Assembly (NCBI RefSeq): GCF_000732485.2
Contig: NZ_JAQV02000024.1
Location: 62,001-126,000, forward strand
From: Bacillus sp. SJS
GTDB taxonomy: Bacteria > Bacillota > Bacilli > Bacillales > Bacillaceae
Reading direction: 5' to 3'
Length of the DNA stretch: 64,000 nucleotides
Positions 7,850-16,895 of the stretch are shown here, piece by piece. A program made the translations under genes and the position numbers. Below the pieces are notes generated by a model, which worked only from the letters and a program-made list of their open reading frames with translations, was not told the origin of the DNA and did no database searches. Each line of letters opens with the position of its first letter. Position 1 is the stretch's first letter.

Positions 7850-9682
7850 TTGAAACCGATGCTCCCTGTCCTCGCCTCTGAGCTTCCGGCAGGACCCGAA
7901 TGGGCTTACGAAGTGAAGTATGATGGCTTTCGCGCCATTTTATACATAGAAAGGGACTTCATCACTCTCATCAGCCGGAATGGAAAGGATTTAAGTATTC
8001 TTTTTCCGGAAATTTTAGAGTTTGTCCATAAGCTCATGCCTTCTATCCAGCCGTTCCTCCCGGTTACTCTAGATGGTGAACTCGCTTCACTCCGTTCATC
8101 TCTTTCCGCTGATTTTATGGATATTCAAGTAAGAGGACGTTTGAAATCAGCGAATCGAATTCAGCAAGCTTCTGCTAATGATCCGTGCAAGCTGCTTGTA
8201 TTCGATTTGCTTCACTACAAGGGAAGATCGCTTATGAACGAACCTTATTCTCTAAGGAAAGGACAGCTCGAGGTATTTTTCAAAGAGCTGAAGCTTCCCA
8301 TTCATACATCTGCGGACTCTGCTGAACTTCTCCAAATGGTCCCCTCCTATAAGAAGGCAAGTCATCTATGGGGACTCATTGAACTTCACGGAGCAGAAGG
8401 AATCGTGGCAAAGCACAAAAATGGGAAATGGACAGCTGGGGCAAGAACGGAAACATGGAAAAAGGTAAAGAACTATAGAAGGTCCACCCTTTTTATTACA
8501 GGATACGATGAAAAAAACGGATATTTTAATACAGGGCTGTTCAAAAATGGCCAGGTATTCTCGCTTGGCTCATTTTCGCATGGACTAACCGGACAGGAAC
8601 GAGAGGCTCTTATTCAAACAATTAAAAAGAACGCTTCTTCCTCTAGCGGCCAGGTTTATCAGGTTGCACCTGCTATTTGCGTTTATGTTAATTTCCTTTC
8701 TTTTTACAAAGAACAGCTTAGGGAACCATCCTTTGCTTCATTCAACTTCAAAGCAGATCCTGCGCAATGCACTTGGGAACAATTTCAGCTGGATGCAGCA
8801 CCCATTCATCATGAGGTTCTGCTCACCCACACGGATAAGCCTATTTGGAATGAACCAGCAATTAATAAGCTTCAATATATCCTTTACTTATTAAATATTG
8901 CTCCATATATGCTGCCTCTTTTAAGAAATCGGACACTTACGCTAATCCGTTATCCTCATGGTTCCTCCGGAGAACGATTTTACCAGAAGAACAAGCCCGA
9001 TTACGCCCCCGATTTTATTCAATCGGCCCGTGCTGATGGCATTGATTATATGCGCTGTGAGTTTCTATCGGACCTAATTTGGCTTGGCAATCAGCTTGCT
9101 CTGGAATTCCATTTGCCCTTCCAGAGAATTTCGGATTCCCACCCTGTGGAAATTGTTTTTGATCTTGATCCGCCTTCAAGGGACGAATTTGAGCTCGCAA
9201 TTTTTGCCGCACAGCAGCTTGAAAAGCTATTCAGGGAATTTAATCTCGATTCCTTCCCTAAACTCTCAGGCGGAAAAGGCATTCAAATCCATATCCCTCT
9301 TTCCGGTAAAAATTTGAGCTTTAGCGATACAAGATTGTTTACAGCATTCTTCGCTGACTTTTTAACAAAGCAGTTCCCTGAAAAATTTACAACTGAGCGC
9401 TTGAAAAAGAACCGCGGAGGCAAGCTTTACGTAGATTTTCTTCAGCACGCAGAAGGTAAGACCATCATTGCCCCATATTCCCCCAGAGGTGCTGAAGGAG
9501 CCTGCATCGCCGCTCCCCTTTTATGGGAGGAAGTAACTGAAGGTCTTTCACCTATGAATTATACGATTGCAACCATTTTTGACCATCTAAATAAAAGAGG
9601 CTGCCCGCTCAAGCACTATTTTCATAGCCCTCAAGACGAAACAGTCTCTAAAATCATCTCATTTATTAACGGAAATGGTTAG
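7850..9682 (+). CDS. ligD: ATP-dependent DNA ligase LigD (ligase plus polymerase)
   Basis: Repair ligase of 610 residues, matching the 611 of B. subtilis YkoU. The N-terminal adenylation domain has the nucleotidyl lysine in EVKYDGFR (K23) and the later motifs EGIVAKHK and WKKVKNYR, followed by an OB fold to about residue 290. From about 320 to 605 is the LigD primase/polymerase domain, with EIVFDLDPP and GGKGIQIHIPL. There is no separate 3'-phosphoesterase domain, as in other bacilli. The start is TTG at 7850 behind GAGGTGA. The gene is separated from ku only by the antisense HAD gene and converges with the EAL gene with a 4-base overlap. Joins ends held by Ku. Confidence 0.97.
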   Translation: MKPMLPVLASELPAGPEWAYEVKYDGFRAILYIERDFITLISRNGKDLSILFPEILEFVHKLMPSIQPFLPVTLDGELASLRSSLSADFMDIQVRGRLKSANRIQQASANDPCKLLVFDLLHYKGRSLMNEPYSLRKGQLEVFFKELKLPIHTSADSAELLQMVPSYKKASHLWGLIELHGAEGIVAKHKNGKWTAGARTETWKKVKNYRRSTLFITGYDEKNGYFNTGLFKNGQVFSLGSFSHGLTGQEREALIQTIKKNASSSSGQVYQVAPAICVYVNFLSFYKEQLREPSFASFNFKADPAQCTWEQFQLDAAPIHHEVLLTHTDKPIWNEPAINKLQYILYLLNIAPYMLPLLRNRTLTLIRYPHGSSGERFYQKNKPDYAPDFIQSARADGIDYMRCEFLSDLIWLGNQLALEFHLPFQRISDSHPVEIVFDLDPPSRDEFELAIFAAQQLEKLFREFNLDSFPKLSGGKGIQIHIPLSGKNLSFSDTRLFTAFFADFLTKQFPEKFTTERLKKNRGGKLYVDFLQHAEGKTIIAPYSPRGAEGACIAAPLLWEEVTEGLSPMNYTIATIFDHLNKRGCPLKHYFHSPQDETVSKIISFINGNG

Positions 9683-11370
9683 GAAATATATTGTTTGCTC
9701 AGCATTTCAGTAATTTGGTCGTGGGGCAGGGGCCTGCTGAATAAGAACCCCTGCATATGATGACAGCCGTGGGCTTCTAAAAATGCAGCCTGCACTTCTG
9801 ATTCGACCCCTTCTGCAATCATTTGCAGTCCCAAATTTTCAGCCAAGCCGATAATCGCTTTAATTACGATTTCGTCCTGCTTGCTGCTCAGCATATTATG
9901 GACAAAGCTCCTGTCGATTTTAATTTTATCCAGTGGAAGCTGAGTTAAATAGCTCAGAGAACTATAGCCTGTTCCAAAATCATCAATACTCAAATGAATT
10001 TTGATATTTTTCAGCTCACGTATAGTTCTGATAAAGGTCTCACTATTATGCATAGACAGGCTTTCTGTAAACTCCAGCTCGAAATGTTCCGGAATAATAC
10101 TGTTATCACGGAGAACATTGGTTACCATCGGCACCAAATCAGGCTGATAAAATTGTTTGACGGATAAATTCATACTCAGCCGCAGGTCCGGAGACTTGGT
10201 TTTCTGCCAATGCCGCAGCTGACGGCAGGCTTCCTGCATGCTCCATTTCCCAATATCAATAATCAGACCCGTCTCTTCCGCAATCGGAATGAACTCAGCG
10301 GGCGAAATAATACCCAGTGCCGGATGATTCCATCTAAGGAGAACCTCCATTCCTGTAATTTGATTCGTCCTTGTATCAAACTGAGGCTGATAATAGAGAA
10401 GAAATTCATTCCGCCTTAATGCGTGCATGAGTTCTTTTTGTAAAAAATAGCGTCTTTCTATTTCCTGGCTTTTCTCTTCATTGTATCTGCCGAGTGCTGA
10501 TTCCTTGCTGATCTTTAAGGCAAGGTCACTTTTTTTCAAAAGCATATCCGGGTGTGTTCCATGATCCGGATAAATCGCCACGCCAAAACTGACCTGAACA
10601 TGATATTCCTGGTCATCTATGATATACCGTTTCTTAAAAGCCTTTGCCATCTCACCGGCGATTGTATAGAAAAAGTCGGTATCTTGGAGGCGATGTACAA
10701 TTACAACAAATTCATCGTTGAAAAACCTGCCAACAAAAAATTGCTTCGGCACGAGCTTCCGCAATTCCCCGCCAATTTCACGAATAATGGCATCGCCTGT
10801 TCTTTTGCCAAACATTTCATTAATATATTTAAAACGATCAATATTAACTTTTATAATAGCCGTCCGCTCGATTTCCTGAGATGTGATATATTCAAGCTTT
10901 TCCATCACCATGCGGTCGTTTGGAAGCATCGTCAATTCATCATAATAGGAAGAATGGGCAATCTTTTCTTCCGCCCGTTTCATTTCAGTCACATCACGTA
11001 AATTGAGGAAAAACCCTTGAATGGTCCCTTCAAGAAGGATAGGGACGGATGTTACTTTACAGATTCTTTCTCCTTGTAGAATAATTTCTCTTGTATGAGG
11101 TAAATAGGCGTCATTCGTGTGGGAAAGGATGATTTCTTCCTTCTGCCATTCGCTTTTCGTCAGAATGGAGGAGTAGTGACTGCCCGAAAATCCATCTTGC
11201 GGCCGATTGAACAATTCCGACGCAGAATCATTGGCATACAAAATCATGCCGCTGCAGTCGATTCGCAAAATCGCATCCGGATGATATTTATACAGATATT
11301 CAAAGGAGTTATCCCTTACCTGGACAGGTTTGTTGACTTCTGCTTTGAACTCAGGAGACATTGGATTCAC
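9679..11370 (-). CDS. PAS-GGDEF-EAL protein, probable c-di-GMP phosphodiesterase
   Basis: Cytoplasmic protein of 563 residues: PAS domain about 22-128, GGDEF domain about 140-300, EAL domain about 310-555. The GGDEF signature is degenerate (FFNDEF at 216-221 in place of GGDEF), so cyclase activity is unlikely and the domain may bind GTP as a regulator. The EAL domain keeps the metal and catalytic set: EVLLRW (EVL variant), NLSVKQF, ELEFTES, DDFGTGYSS, IKIDRSF and EGVE. It should therefore hydrolyse c-di-GMP. No membrane segment is evident. There is no obvious partner gene. Confidence 0.92.
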   Translation of the reverse strand: MNPMSPEFKAEVNKPVQVRDNSFEYLYKYHPDAILRIDCSGMILYANDSASELFNRPQDGFSGSHYSSILTKSEWQKEEIILSHTNDAYLPHTREIILQGERICKVTSVPILLEGTIQGFFLNLRDVTEMKRAEEKIAHSSYYDELTMLPNDRMVMEKLEYITSQEIERTAIIKVNIDRFKYINEMFGKRTGDAIIREIGGELRKLVPKQFFVGRFFNDEFVVIVHRLQDTDFFYTIAGEMAKAFKKRYIIDDQEYHVQVSFGVAIYPDHGTHPDMLLKKSDLALKISKESALGRYNEEKSQEIERRYFLQKELMHALRRNEFLLYYQPQFDTRTNQITGMEVLLRWNHPALGIISPAEFIPIAEETGLIIDIGKWSMQEACRQLRHWQKTKSPDLRLSMNLSVKQFYQPDLVPMVTNVLRDNSIIPEHFELEFTESLSMHNSETFIRTIRELKNIKIHLSIDDFGTGYSSLSYLTQLPLDKIKIDRSFVHNMLSSKQDEIVIKAIIGLAENLGLQMIAEGVESEVQAAFLEAHGCHHMQGFLFSRPLPHDQITEMLSKQYIS

Positions 11371-11535
11371 AAGGCTCTCCCTCCTTTCTTAAAACAGATT
11401 ATATTCTTTCTATCGTCAAAATCCTGCATATATGAAGGGTAAATAGTCTCATTCTTCCTTTTAAAGAGTATTTTGTTTAAAATGGCGTCTATTGCTCACA
11501 CTATCTGTAATGTCTATATTCGGGAGACTTGCTAT

Positions 11536-12354
11536 ATGCCTAATATTTTCGGGTATCTACTTATTTTGGTCTTTTCAGTTGGATTATTTGCTGTTTGCCT
11601 GATCAAAGACAAGAGAGGTTCTCTCATTTTATGGCTCTTTAATTCTGGTCTTTGCTATTTATTTGAACTCATCGTTTACGTTTTATTTAACTGTTACATT
11701 TACAAACCTAATGTTTTCAGGGATTCATTTATCGACAGTACATTTGGATCAATCTTCAGCCAGGGGCTTTCCGTACCAATAGCAGCCGCTTTTGGTTCCA
11801 TATACAATATTAAGGCACGATATACGGCAGGATTTGCTCTGTTTTTTTCATTAATTGAGATTCTGTTTCTCACCCTTGATATTTATGAGCATCATTGGTG
11901 GCGGACGTACTACACGTTCTTTCTAATTCCAGTCTTATTTTATCTATCCAAAGCATGGTACAGTCTGTTAAAAAGGGAGCTTCGGCTCGTCATCATCCTC
12001 ACCCAATATGTCTGTATGATCACTATTTCCATTACTGTAACATGGCTCCTTTATGCTCTGCAGCCAACTATTATTTTTATGACTGGACTATTCGCAGAAA
12101 GCAGCAGGGATCATACCTTTGCAAACGGAATTTACAGCATTTTCATATCAATATTATATACAGCCATTCCTTATTCCCGCCGTTTATCTTGGAAAATTCT
12201 GTACTTCCTCAGTATATTACTGGCAGACTGCTTACTTTTTAGGCTGCATATTTTAACAATCCATAACTCCACAGATGCCGTATCCCTGGCAGCCACCCAT
12301 TTGTTTTTCATAGGCTGCAGCCTCTTGTTGAAAAGACTGCTTTTCCGAACTTAA
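11536..12354 (+). CDS. Polytopic membrane protein of unknown function
   Basis: About 272 residues with seven to eight hydrophobic helices, starting MPNIFGYLLILVFSVGLFA. I do not recognise a characterised family; no catalytic motif or soluble domain is visible. ATG 11536 is preferred because GGGAGA lies eight bases upstream, whereas an ATG at 11473 has no site. Short loops rich in aromatic and basic residues (DIYEHHWWRTYYT) lie between helices. It is a single gene on the plus strand, divergent from the EAL gene. Confidence 0.7.
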   Translation: MPNIFGYLLILVFSVGLFAVCLIKDKRGSLILWLFNSGLCYLFELIVYVLFNCYIYKPNVFRDSFIDSTFGSIFSQGLSVPIAAAFGSIYNIKARYTAGFALFFSLIEILFLTLDIYEHHWWRTYYTFFLIPVLFYLSKAWYSLLKRELRLVIILTQYVCMITISITVTWLLYALQPTIIFMTGLFAESSRDHTFANGIYSIFISILYTAIPYSRRLSWKILYFLSILLADCLLFRLHILTIHNSTDAVSLAATHLFFIGCSLLLKRLLFRT

Positions 12355-12586
12355 CACTTGGTTTGTCCATCAAACAGATTTTAAACCTGCAATCGGTGCT
12401 TTGAAATCTGATAGGTCTTTGCTAGCTTCCTCCCAATATGCTCTTGCTCCCAAGTTGCTGGCGGTAAACCTCCTAACCTCCAATGCCTGAGGGGTCTAAT
12501 CTGTCAGGCTGGTCCATTTGAAGTCTCACTCCTTCTGCACTATTCAGCCTAGTCCATATTTTTTCTGAATATTTGTTTGGAAATAC
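12355..12586. other. Intergenic stretch, no gene seen
   Basis: There is no supported ORF here. A short hairpin (GCCTGA and TCAGGC, about 12483-12508) is visible without a T-run. Otherwise only sequence between the convergent membrane-protein and MarR genes. Confidence 0.4.
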
Positions 12587-12618
12587 AAAACCCCCGGGAC
12601 TTAGCGACCCAGGGGTTT
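12587..12618 (-). terminator. Terminator of the MarR gene
   Basis: AAACCCC plus GGG pairs with CCC plus GGGGTTT, with one mismatch. The sequence is symmetrical and could stop transcripts from both sides of this convergent pair. Confidence 0.65.
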
Positions 12619-12673
12619 ACAATTCACTTTTACATATGGAAGGTATTTACAAAAAATTCCCTTTATGGACTGG

Positions 12674-13135
12674 TTACCTGAAAAGCAGATGCTGGCTATG
12701 CAGTCCCGCTTTTTTCAGCAGCTGATTCAGCTGTTCCTGTTCCTCACTTGATAATCCAGAAAAAGCCCGCGTAATTCTCAAAGCATGAATCGGGTAGATT
12801 TCATCGAGGTATGCCTCCCCTTTTTCCGTCAGCTTGGCATAAATGGAACGTTTATCCCGCGGATCCTGCTGTCTGACAATGTACTCATTCTTCTCAAGTT
12901 TATCAATTACATACGTAACATTTCCGCTAACAAGAAGCAGCCTCGATCCAATCTGCTGAAGCTTCTGCGGGCCTTTCGTATACAGCAATTCAAGAACCGC
13001 AAACTCTGTTGGATTAAACCCATGCTCCTTGCTATCTCTAATCGAATGCTCCGAAATACTTTTAAACGCTTTAGCAAAAACCCTGAAAAGGGCCAATGCA
13101 CGGTCAGTCTCTTCCTGAGTGTAAGAAAATCTCAT
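12674..13135 (-). CDS. MarR-family regulator, MhqR-like
   Basis: Winged-helix repressor of 153 residues. The core NPTEFAVLELLYTKGPQKLQQIG...LLVSGNVTYVIDKLEKNEYIVR is very close to what I recall of B. subtilis MhqR (YkvE), which senses quinones and catechols and represses dioxygenase and azoreductase genes. The wing is DPRDKRSIYAKLTEKG. MhqR lacks the redox cysteine of OhrR-type proteins, and no cysteine is seen here. No mhq target gene lies next to it. Two direct copies of TGAGAAT lie upstream on the minus strand at about 13157-13174 and are a possible operator. Confidence 0.85.
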   Translation of the reverse strand: MRFSYTQEETDRALALFRVFAKAFKSISEHSIRDSKEHGFNPTEFAVLELLYTKGPQKLQQIGSRLLLVSGNVTYVIDKLEKNEYIVRQQDPRDKRSIYAKLTEKGEAYLDEIYPIHALRITRAFSGLSSEEQEQLNQLLKKAGLHSQHLLFR

Positions 13136-13333
13136 AGAATCATCGCCCTCTTAAATATTCTCAAAATTCTCAAATTTTATCTTTATTTTACTATGAAGAG
13201 GGCAATATTTAAAGAACGATTTTTCAAAAGAATTCTTTAAGACTTTATACTCGTTTAGAATAGGGCATTTGCAGGGGATTGAAGGAATATTCACTGGCTA
13301 AATGCAATAGAAGGAGAAATCCCTGCATAAGAA

Positions 13334-13365
13334 AAGGAACCTGCCTGTTCAGGGGCAAATTCCTT
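13334..13365 (-). terminator. Terminator overlapping the FbpA-like stop codon
   Basis: The arms GGAA-TTTGCC and GGCAGG-TTCC are followed by TTTTCTT on the minus strand. The hairpin begins within the stop codon of the small gene. Confidence 0.6.
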
Positions 13366-13546
13366 ACTGTGCAGCGGGCTTCCGTTTGATTGCCGGAATA
13401 CTATGATAAAAATACACGTACTCATTTTTCAGCTCTGAAATCGTCATTTTCTGAAGTACATCGCTGTTGTAGACGCCTATCGCAAGCAGCTTTTGGGAGT
13501 AATAATTTCTTTGTTCCTCAAGAGCGAATTTTAATAGGTTGCTCAT
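13364..13546 (-). CDS. Small FbpA-type (Fur-regulated basic protein family) protein
   Basis: Sixty residues beginning MSNLLKFALEEQRNYYSQK and containing LLAIGVYNSDVLQKMTISELKNEY. This resembles the Fur_reg_FbpA domain (short helical repeats ending in LTxSELxxE), found in small bacillus proteins of which B. subtilis FbpA is the founder. ATG 13546 follows GGGGAAAG with good spacing. No clear Fur box (TGATAATNATTATCA) was found upstream, so iron control is not supported here. Function unknown; B. subtilis FbpA acts with the iron-sparing small RNA FsrA. Confidence 0.65.
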   Translation of the reverse strand: MSNLLKFALEEQRNYYSQKLLAIGVYNSDVLQKMTISELKNEYVYFYHSIPAIKRKPAAQ

Positions 13547-13722
13547 CACACTTTCCCCTCTCCATGTTTCTTTAATCTTACTCCTACAATACCCAATGAT
13601 TGTAAGCAGACGGTTAATCCATTGTAAAAATTGCATCACCTGATATTAAGATTGTTTAAAAGTATGGGATTTATGAAAGCCGTCAACAATGGTCCTATCC
13701 TATTCAAAAGGAAGGATCGACA

Positions 13723-13995
13723 ATGCAGACACAGCTAATTGCTTTCGATGAGCTGAAAAATTACTATTTTATTATCGAAAATGAACCTGATGATACACAG
13801 CTTATGATGCTATCTGCTGAAGAATCCGCAGGGCTTTCATTATATGTTCATCATGAGACGAAATTTCAGGAAGTAACCATCCTATTTAACCCGGCCCTTC
13901 TGAAGGGATGGATGACGGCATTCCAAGAAATTGTCCGATTAAGGTGTTTGTCTTCTAATCTTCTTGATTTGACCATTCTGGACGAAGCGCAATAA
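13723..13995 (+). CDS. Small protein of unknown function
   Basis: Ninety residues with a good ribosome-binding site (AAGGAAGGA, seven bases before ATG). Acidic (ENEPDDTQLMMLSAEES) and without membrane helix, signal peptide or recognised motif. Its last 57 bases overlap the end of the opposite-strand small gene at 13939-14106; both have strong start sites. Confidence 0.6.
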   Translation: MQTQLIAFDELKNYYFIIENEPDDTQLMMLSAEESAGLSLYVHHETKFQEVTILFNPALLKGWMTAFQEIVRLRCLSSNLLDLTILDEAQ

Positions 13996-14106
13996 TTCAT
14001 ACGTGTCCTTTCCTGCTGTCCTCAATAATTCCTCAAGCAGCTGATCCCTTTTCAAATCAAGTTCAATCAGTTTATGGGCAAGCTTAAGCGCTTTGCCAGG
14101 TTCCAT
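13939..14106 (-). CDS. Small helical protein of unknown function
   Basis: Fifty-five residues, MEPGKALKLAHKLIELDLKR and so on, almost entirely predicted helix with a basic tail (NGQIKKIRRQTP). AAAGGAGG lies seven bases before ATG 14106, strongly supporting translation. It converges with and overlaps the 90-residue gene by 57 bases. No family could be assigned. Confidence 0.65.
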   Translation of the reverse strand: MEPGKALKLAHKLIELDLKRDQLLEELLRTAGKDTYELLRFVQNGQIKKIRRQTP

Positions 14107-14215
14107 TATTCTGCCTCCTTTAAATTGCTGGTACACTTATATTAACGTGCGTTTGAGTACCTTTCCTCCTTTTTGATATGAAATCTGACACGTAATCCTC
14201 TTCAGCTGCAGTATA

Positions 14216-14232
14216 TGTTATAAAATCTCACA
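14216..14232 (+). promoter_or_regulatory. TnrA box upstream of tnrA
   Basis: TGTTATAAAATCTCACA matches every fixed position of the consensus TGTNANAWWWTNTNACA. A -10-like TATAGT follows at 14262-14267, placing the box centre near -49, the position typical of TnrA-activated promoters. B. subtilis tnrA is also autoactivated. Confidence 0.92.
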
Positions 14233-14302
14233 TATTATGAGAAATTCTTTCCGTTGTCGAGTATAGTATAGGAAAGAGTTGTTTCCTCAAGGAGTGAGTC
14301 CA

Positions 14303-14635
14303 TTGCAAGAAGAGCGGTCTTACAAGGATAAAAAAGTCATCTCAATCGGGACAGTAAGCGAGCTTACAGGCCTATCTGTAAGACAGATACGGTATTATGA
14401 AGAACGCCAGCTGATTTCTCCTGAGCGAAGCTCAAAAGGAACCAGAAAATACTCCTTTTCCGACGTAGAAAGGCTTATGAACATAGCCGACCTGCGTGAA
14501 GAGGGCGTCCAAACGACAGAAATATTAAAGGATATACGGAAAAAAGAAGAAAAATCCAAAAATCCCGCCCAGCTCCGCAAAAAAATGCTCCAAGGCCAAC
14601 TAAACGCCCATTTTCAATACAAACACAATGGGTAA
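14303..14635 (+). CDS. tnrA: Nitrogen-regulation transcription factor TnrA
   Basis: MerR-type regulator of 110 residues, the same length as B. subtilis TnrA. The DNA-binding domain is [20 protein letters not shown], then [29 protein letters not shown] and [18 protein letters not shown], almost identical to TnrA. The C-terminal peptide [12 protein letters not shown] corresponds to the region bound by feedback-inhibited glutamine synthetase. That distinguishes it from GlnR, whose tail differs and which is encoded next to glnA. The start is TTG 14303 behind AAGGAGTGA. TnrA activates nitrogen-scavenging genes when glutamine is scarce. A perfect TnrA box lies upstream, and a repeat array begins one base after the stop. 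Confidence 0.97.
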   Translation: MQEERSYKDKKVISIGTVSELTGLSVRQIRYYEERQLISPERSSKGTRKYSFSDVERLMNIADLREEGVQTTEILKDIRKKEEKSKNPAQLRKKMLQGQLNAHFQYKHNG

Positions 14636-14636
14636 C

Positions 14637-15118
14637 CCGAAAAGCGGAAGCGGCTTGCTCAGGCCTGAGAGCTGGTGGAGCTGGAACTGACAAAGTCGCT
14701 CTTTGACTTTGACAGGGCCAGCGAAGCAGCCGAAGGACTAGCCGCTGGAGCTGGACAAACCGAAAAGCGGAAGCGGCTTGCTCAGGTCTGAAAGCTGGTG
14801 GAGCTTCTGACCGAGGGGCGCTTTTTGCCCCGACAGAAGAAGCGAAGCAGCCGAAGACCTAGCCGCTGGAGCTAGACAAACCGAAAAGCGGAAGCGGCTT
14901 CCAGTAAGGATGTTCTGCTAAGAGCGCGGCGTCCTGCCGCAACGCAGAACTGACCCGCGTCGTGCGGGCCTCTGAAAGCTGGTGGAGCTGGAATTGACAA
15001 AGTCGCTCTTTGACTTTGACAGGGCCAGCGAAGCAGCCGAAGACCTAGCCGCTGGAGCTAGACAAACCGAAAAGCGGAAGCGGCTTTTTTAAGGATGTTC
15101 TGCTAAAGGCGCAGCAAA
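14637..15118. repeat. Tandem array of modular hairpin repeats (four units)
   Basis: Units start at 14637, 14760, 14881 and 15067, each opening with CCGAAAAGCGGAAGCGGCTT. The first three end with TAGCCGCTGGAGCT and GACAAA. The ends pair (AGCGGCT with AGCCGCT, and AGGTCT with AGACCT in unit 2), so each unit folds as a long stem. Middle parts differ. Unit 3 carries a second module, AGTAAGGATGTTCTGC through GCAGAACTGACCCGC, itself a nested hairpin (GTTCTGC/GCAGAAC around GCGGC/GCCGC). Unit 4 is cut off inside that module. A second array is at 33518-33960. No ORF or transposase is present. Confidence 0.9.
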
Positions 15119-15160
15119 AATGCAATAACCGCAGACTTTGCAAAGCTAAAGAAGAAAGTT

Positions 15161-15191
15161 AAAGAGCTGTTCCTCGATGGAACAGCTCTTT
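15161..15191 (-). terminator. Terminator of the first chemoreceptor gene
   Basis: The perfect 13-bp arms AAAGAGCTGTTCC and GGAACAGCTCTTT with a 5-base loop lie just past the chemoreceptor stop. The minus-strand side continues TTTAACTTTCTTC. Confidence 0.8.
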
Positions 15192-15194
15192 GTC

Positions 15195-16895
15195 TCAGCT
15201 CTTAAATTGATTTACTGACAGAGCCAGTTTTTCTGATAGTCCTGTTAAATGAATGGAATTTTCTCTGACCATTTCCATTGTTCCATTTGCCTGCTCTGCT
15301 GCAGCGGCAGTTTGTTCTACTCCTGCTGCGGCTTCTTGAGATACACTTGCGATATTAGAGATGGCTTCATCCATGTTTTTTCCTCTTTCAAGCAAGTCAT
15401 CAAGACGGTCCGAGATGAGAGTGATTCCGGACGATACTTCCTCAACCTTGGATCGGATGGCTTCAAAGGTAAGTCCAGTCTTTTCGATTGCAGCCTTTCC
15501 AATAAGAGCTTGTTCGTAACCAGCTTTTAAGTCTCCTGCCACAGCCCCTGTCTCAGCCCTGACACTGGTTACGATCACATCGATATCCCCTACTGATAGA
15601 GATACTTGTTCAGCGAGCTTTCTTACCTCGTCTGCAACAACAGCAAATCCTCTGCCATGTTCACCTGCACGAGCAGCTTCAATAGCCGCATTCAACGCAA
15701 GTAAATTCGTCTGATCTGCAACAGACTGAATGACTTCCATAAGTTTAGAGATTTTTTTTGATTGCTCATCAAGCCCCGCTACTTTCGTTACAGAACCCTT
15801 CATAATATCGTGTATGCGGTTCATCTCATCGATGGATTTCCCCATTAACTTGCTGCCTTCATTCGTTTCACCCATTACTTCTTCTGCAGAATGGGAAGCA
15901 AGTTCGCCAGCAGTAGCCGCTTCATTAATTTTTTCCAGAAAGTGACCCATATTTTCCGCCATATCTGCTGCCGTACTTGCCTGACTCTCCGCTCCAAGCG
16001 TTAACTCCTGCATAGTTGATGCAATTTGCTCATTACCTTCCTTCACCTGGGTCGATGAAAATTGAAGCTTTTCACTTTGATCGGCGATTTCTCCTGCCGC
16101 TGATTTTATTCCTCCAACAAGAGTCAGCAAGGTCATATTCATAGAGTTCGCGGAATCTATTAGAACTCCGAGCTCATTTTTGCTATTTGAAGAGAGGGTT
16201 TCCTTTTTTAAAATTCCCGAAGCGATCTCATTCATCTTTTTCGTAAGCTGGGAGATAGGGATTGCAATCATCCGAGACGTTCTAAAGGCAATAAAATACC
16301 CGCCCGCTGCTATAAGCAAAGAAAAAACAAGGATGAGTGCTGCCGTTATTTCCCCGCCACGGATTATTTGTATCCCGGAATCCATAATTTCCTTTTCCCG
16401 TTCCTCTGCGATTGCCTGATAGTCTTTCATAAGCTGGTTGGATACCGCCTGAGGTTCTTTTGATAAATTCTGGACGGCCTGAATTTTAAAACCGCCTTCA
16501 TAAGGTGTGATAACTTCTTCATCAATCAGTTTCTGCCAACTTTCTGTTTTCTTAATTAGCTTTCTGATCTCTGGAGTATCGTTTACAGCAAGAAGATCCT
16601 TTTGAAGGGCAGCCCCGTCTTTTTTTAGTTTTTCATATTCATCTTTGTAGGAAGGACTGTCATACAGAAAATAGGCGCGGATGGTTGAGGCCTGCTGCGC
16701 AAGATTGTATGAAAGCTTTTCATCAAGAATGAGAGCGGCTGTTTCTTTATTTACAATCCTCTCCGTGTCCATTTTCGTTTTATAAATGCTGGCAAAATTC
16801 AATACGGCCAGCAATACACTTAAACCAATAAGAATTCCAAAGCCTGTCACCAAGATATAGCGAACACTTTTTATCTTCTTCTGTGTCTTTTTCAT
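15195..16895 (-). CDS. Methyl-accepting chemotaxis protein
   Basis: Transmembrane chemoreceptor of 566 residues. An N-terminal helix ([20 protein letters not shown], about 12-31) and a second one near 180-205 flank an extracytoplasmic four-helix-bundle-like sensor rich in coiled coil. A HAMP domain follows ([20 protein letters not shown]), then the MCP signalling hairpin, whose tip [20 protein letters not shown] and [19 protein letters not shown] is fully conserved. It should couple to CheW/CheA; the ligand is unknown. It is monocistronic and faces the repeat array. Confidence 0.95.
   Translation of the reverse strand: MKKTQKKIKSVRYILVTGFGILIGLSVLLAVLNFASIYKTKMDTERIVNKETAALILDEKLSYNLAQQASTIRAYFLYDSPSYKDEYEKLKKDGAALQKDLLAVNDTPEIRKLIKKTESWQKLIDEEVITPYEGGFKIQAVQNLSKEPQAVSNQLMKDYQAIAEEREKEIMDSGIQIIRGGEITAALILVFSLLIAAGGYFIAFRTSRMIAIPISQLTKKMNEIASGILKKETLSSNSKNELGVLIDSANSMNMTLLTLVGGIKSAAGEIADQSEKLQFSSTQVKEGNEQIASTMQELTLGAESQASTAADMAENMGHFLEKINEAATAGELASHSAEEVMGETNEGSKLMGKSIDEMNRIHDIMKGSVTKVAGLDEQSKKISKLMEVIQSVADQTNLLALNAAIEAARAGEHGRGFAVVADEVRKLAEQVSLSVGDIDVIVTSVRAETGAVAGDLKAGYEQALIGKAAIEKTGLTFEAIRSKVEEVSSGITLISDRLDDLLERGKNMDEAISNIASVSQEAAAGVEQTAAAAEQANGTMEMVRENSIHLTGLSEKLALSVNQFKS

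Noticed and set aside
13547-13722. Search for a Fur box upstream of the FbpA-like gene
   Set aside because: No acceptable match to TGATAATNATTATCA, so iron regulation is not claimed.
14637-15118. CRISPR-like array
   Set aside because: Units are about 120 bases with paired ends and related interiors, no short constant repeats with unique spacers, and no cas genes.
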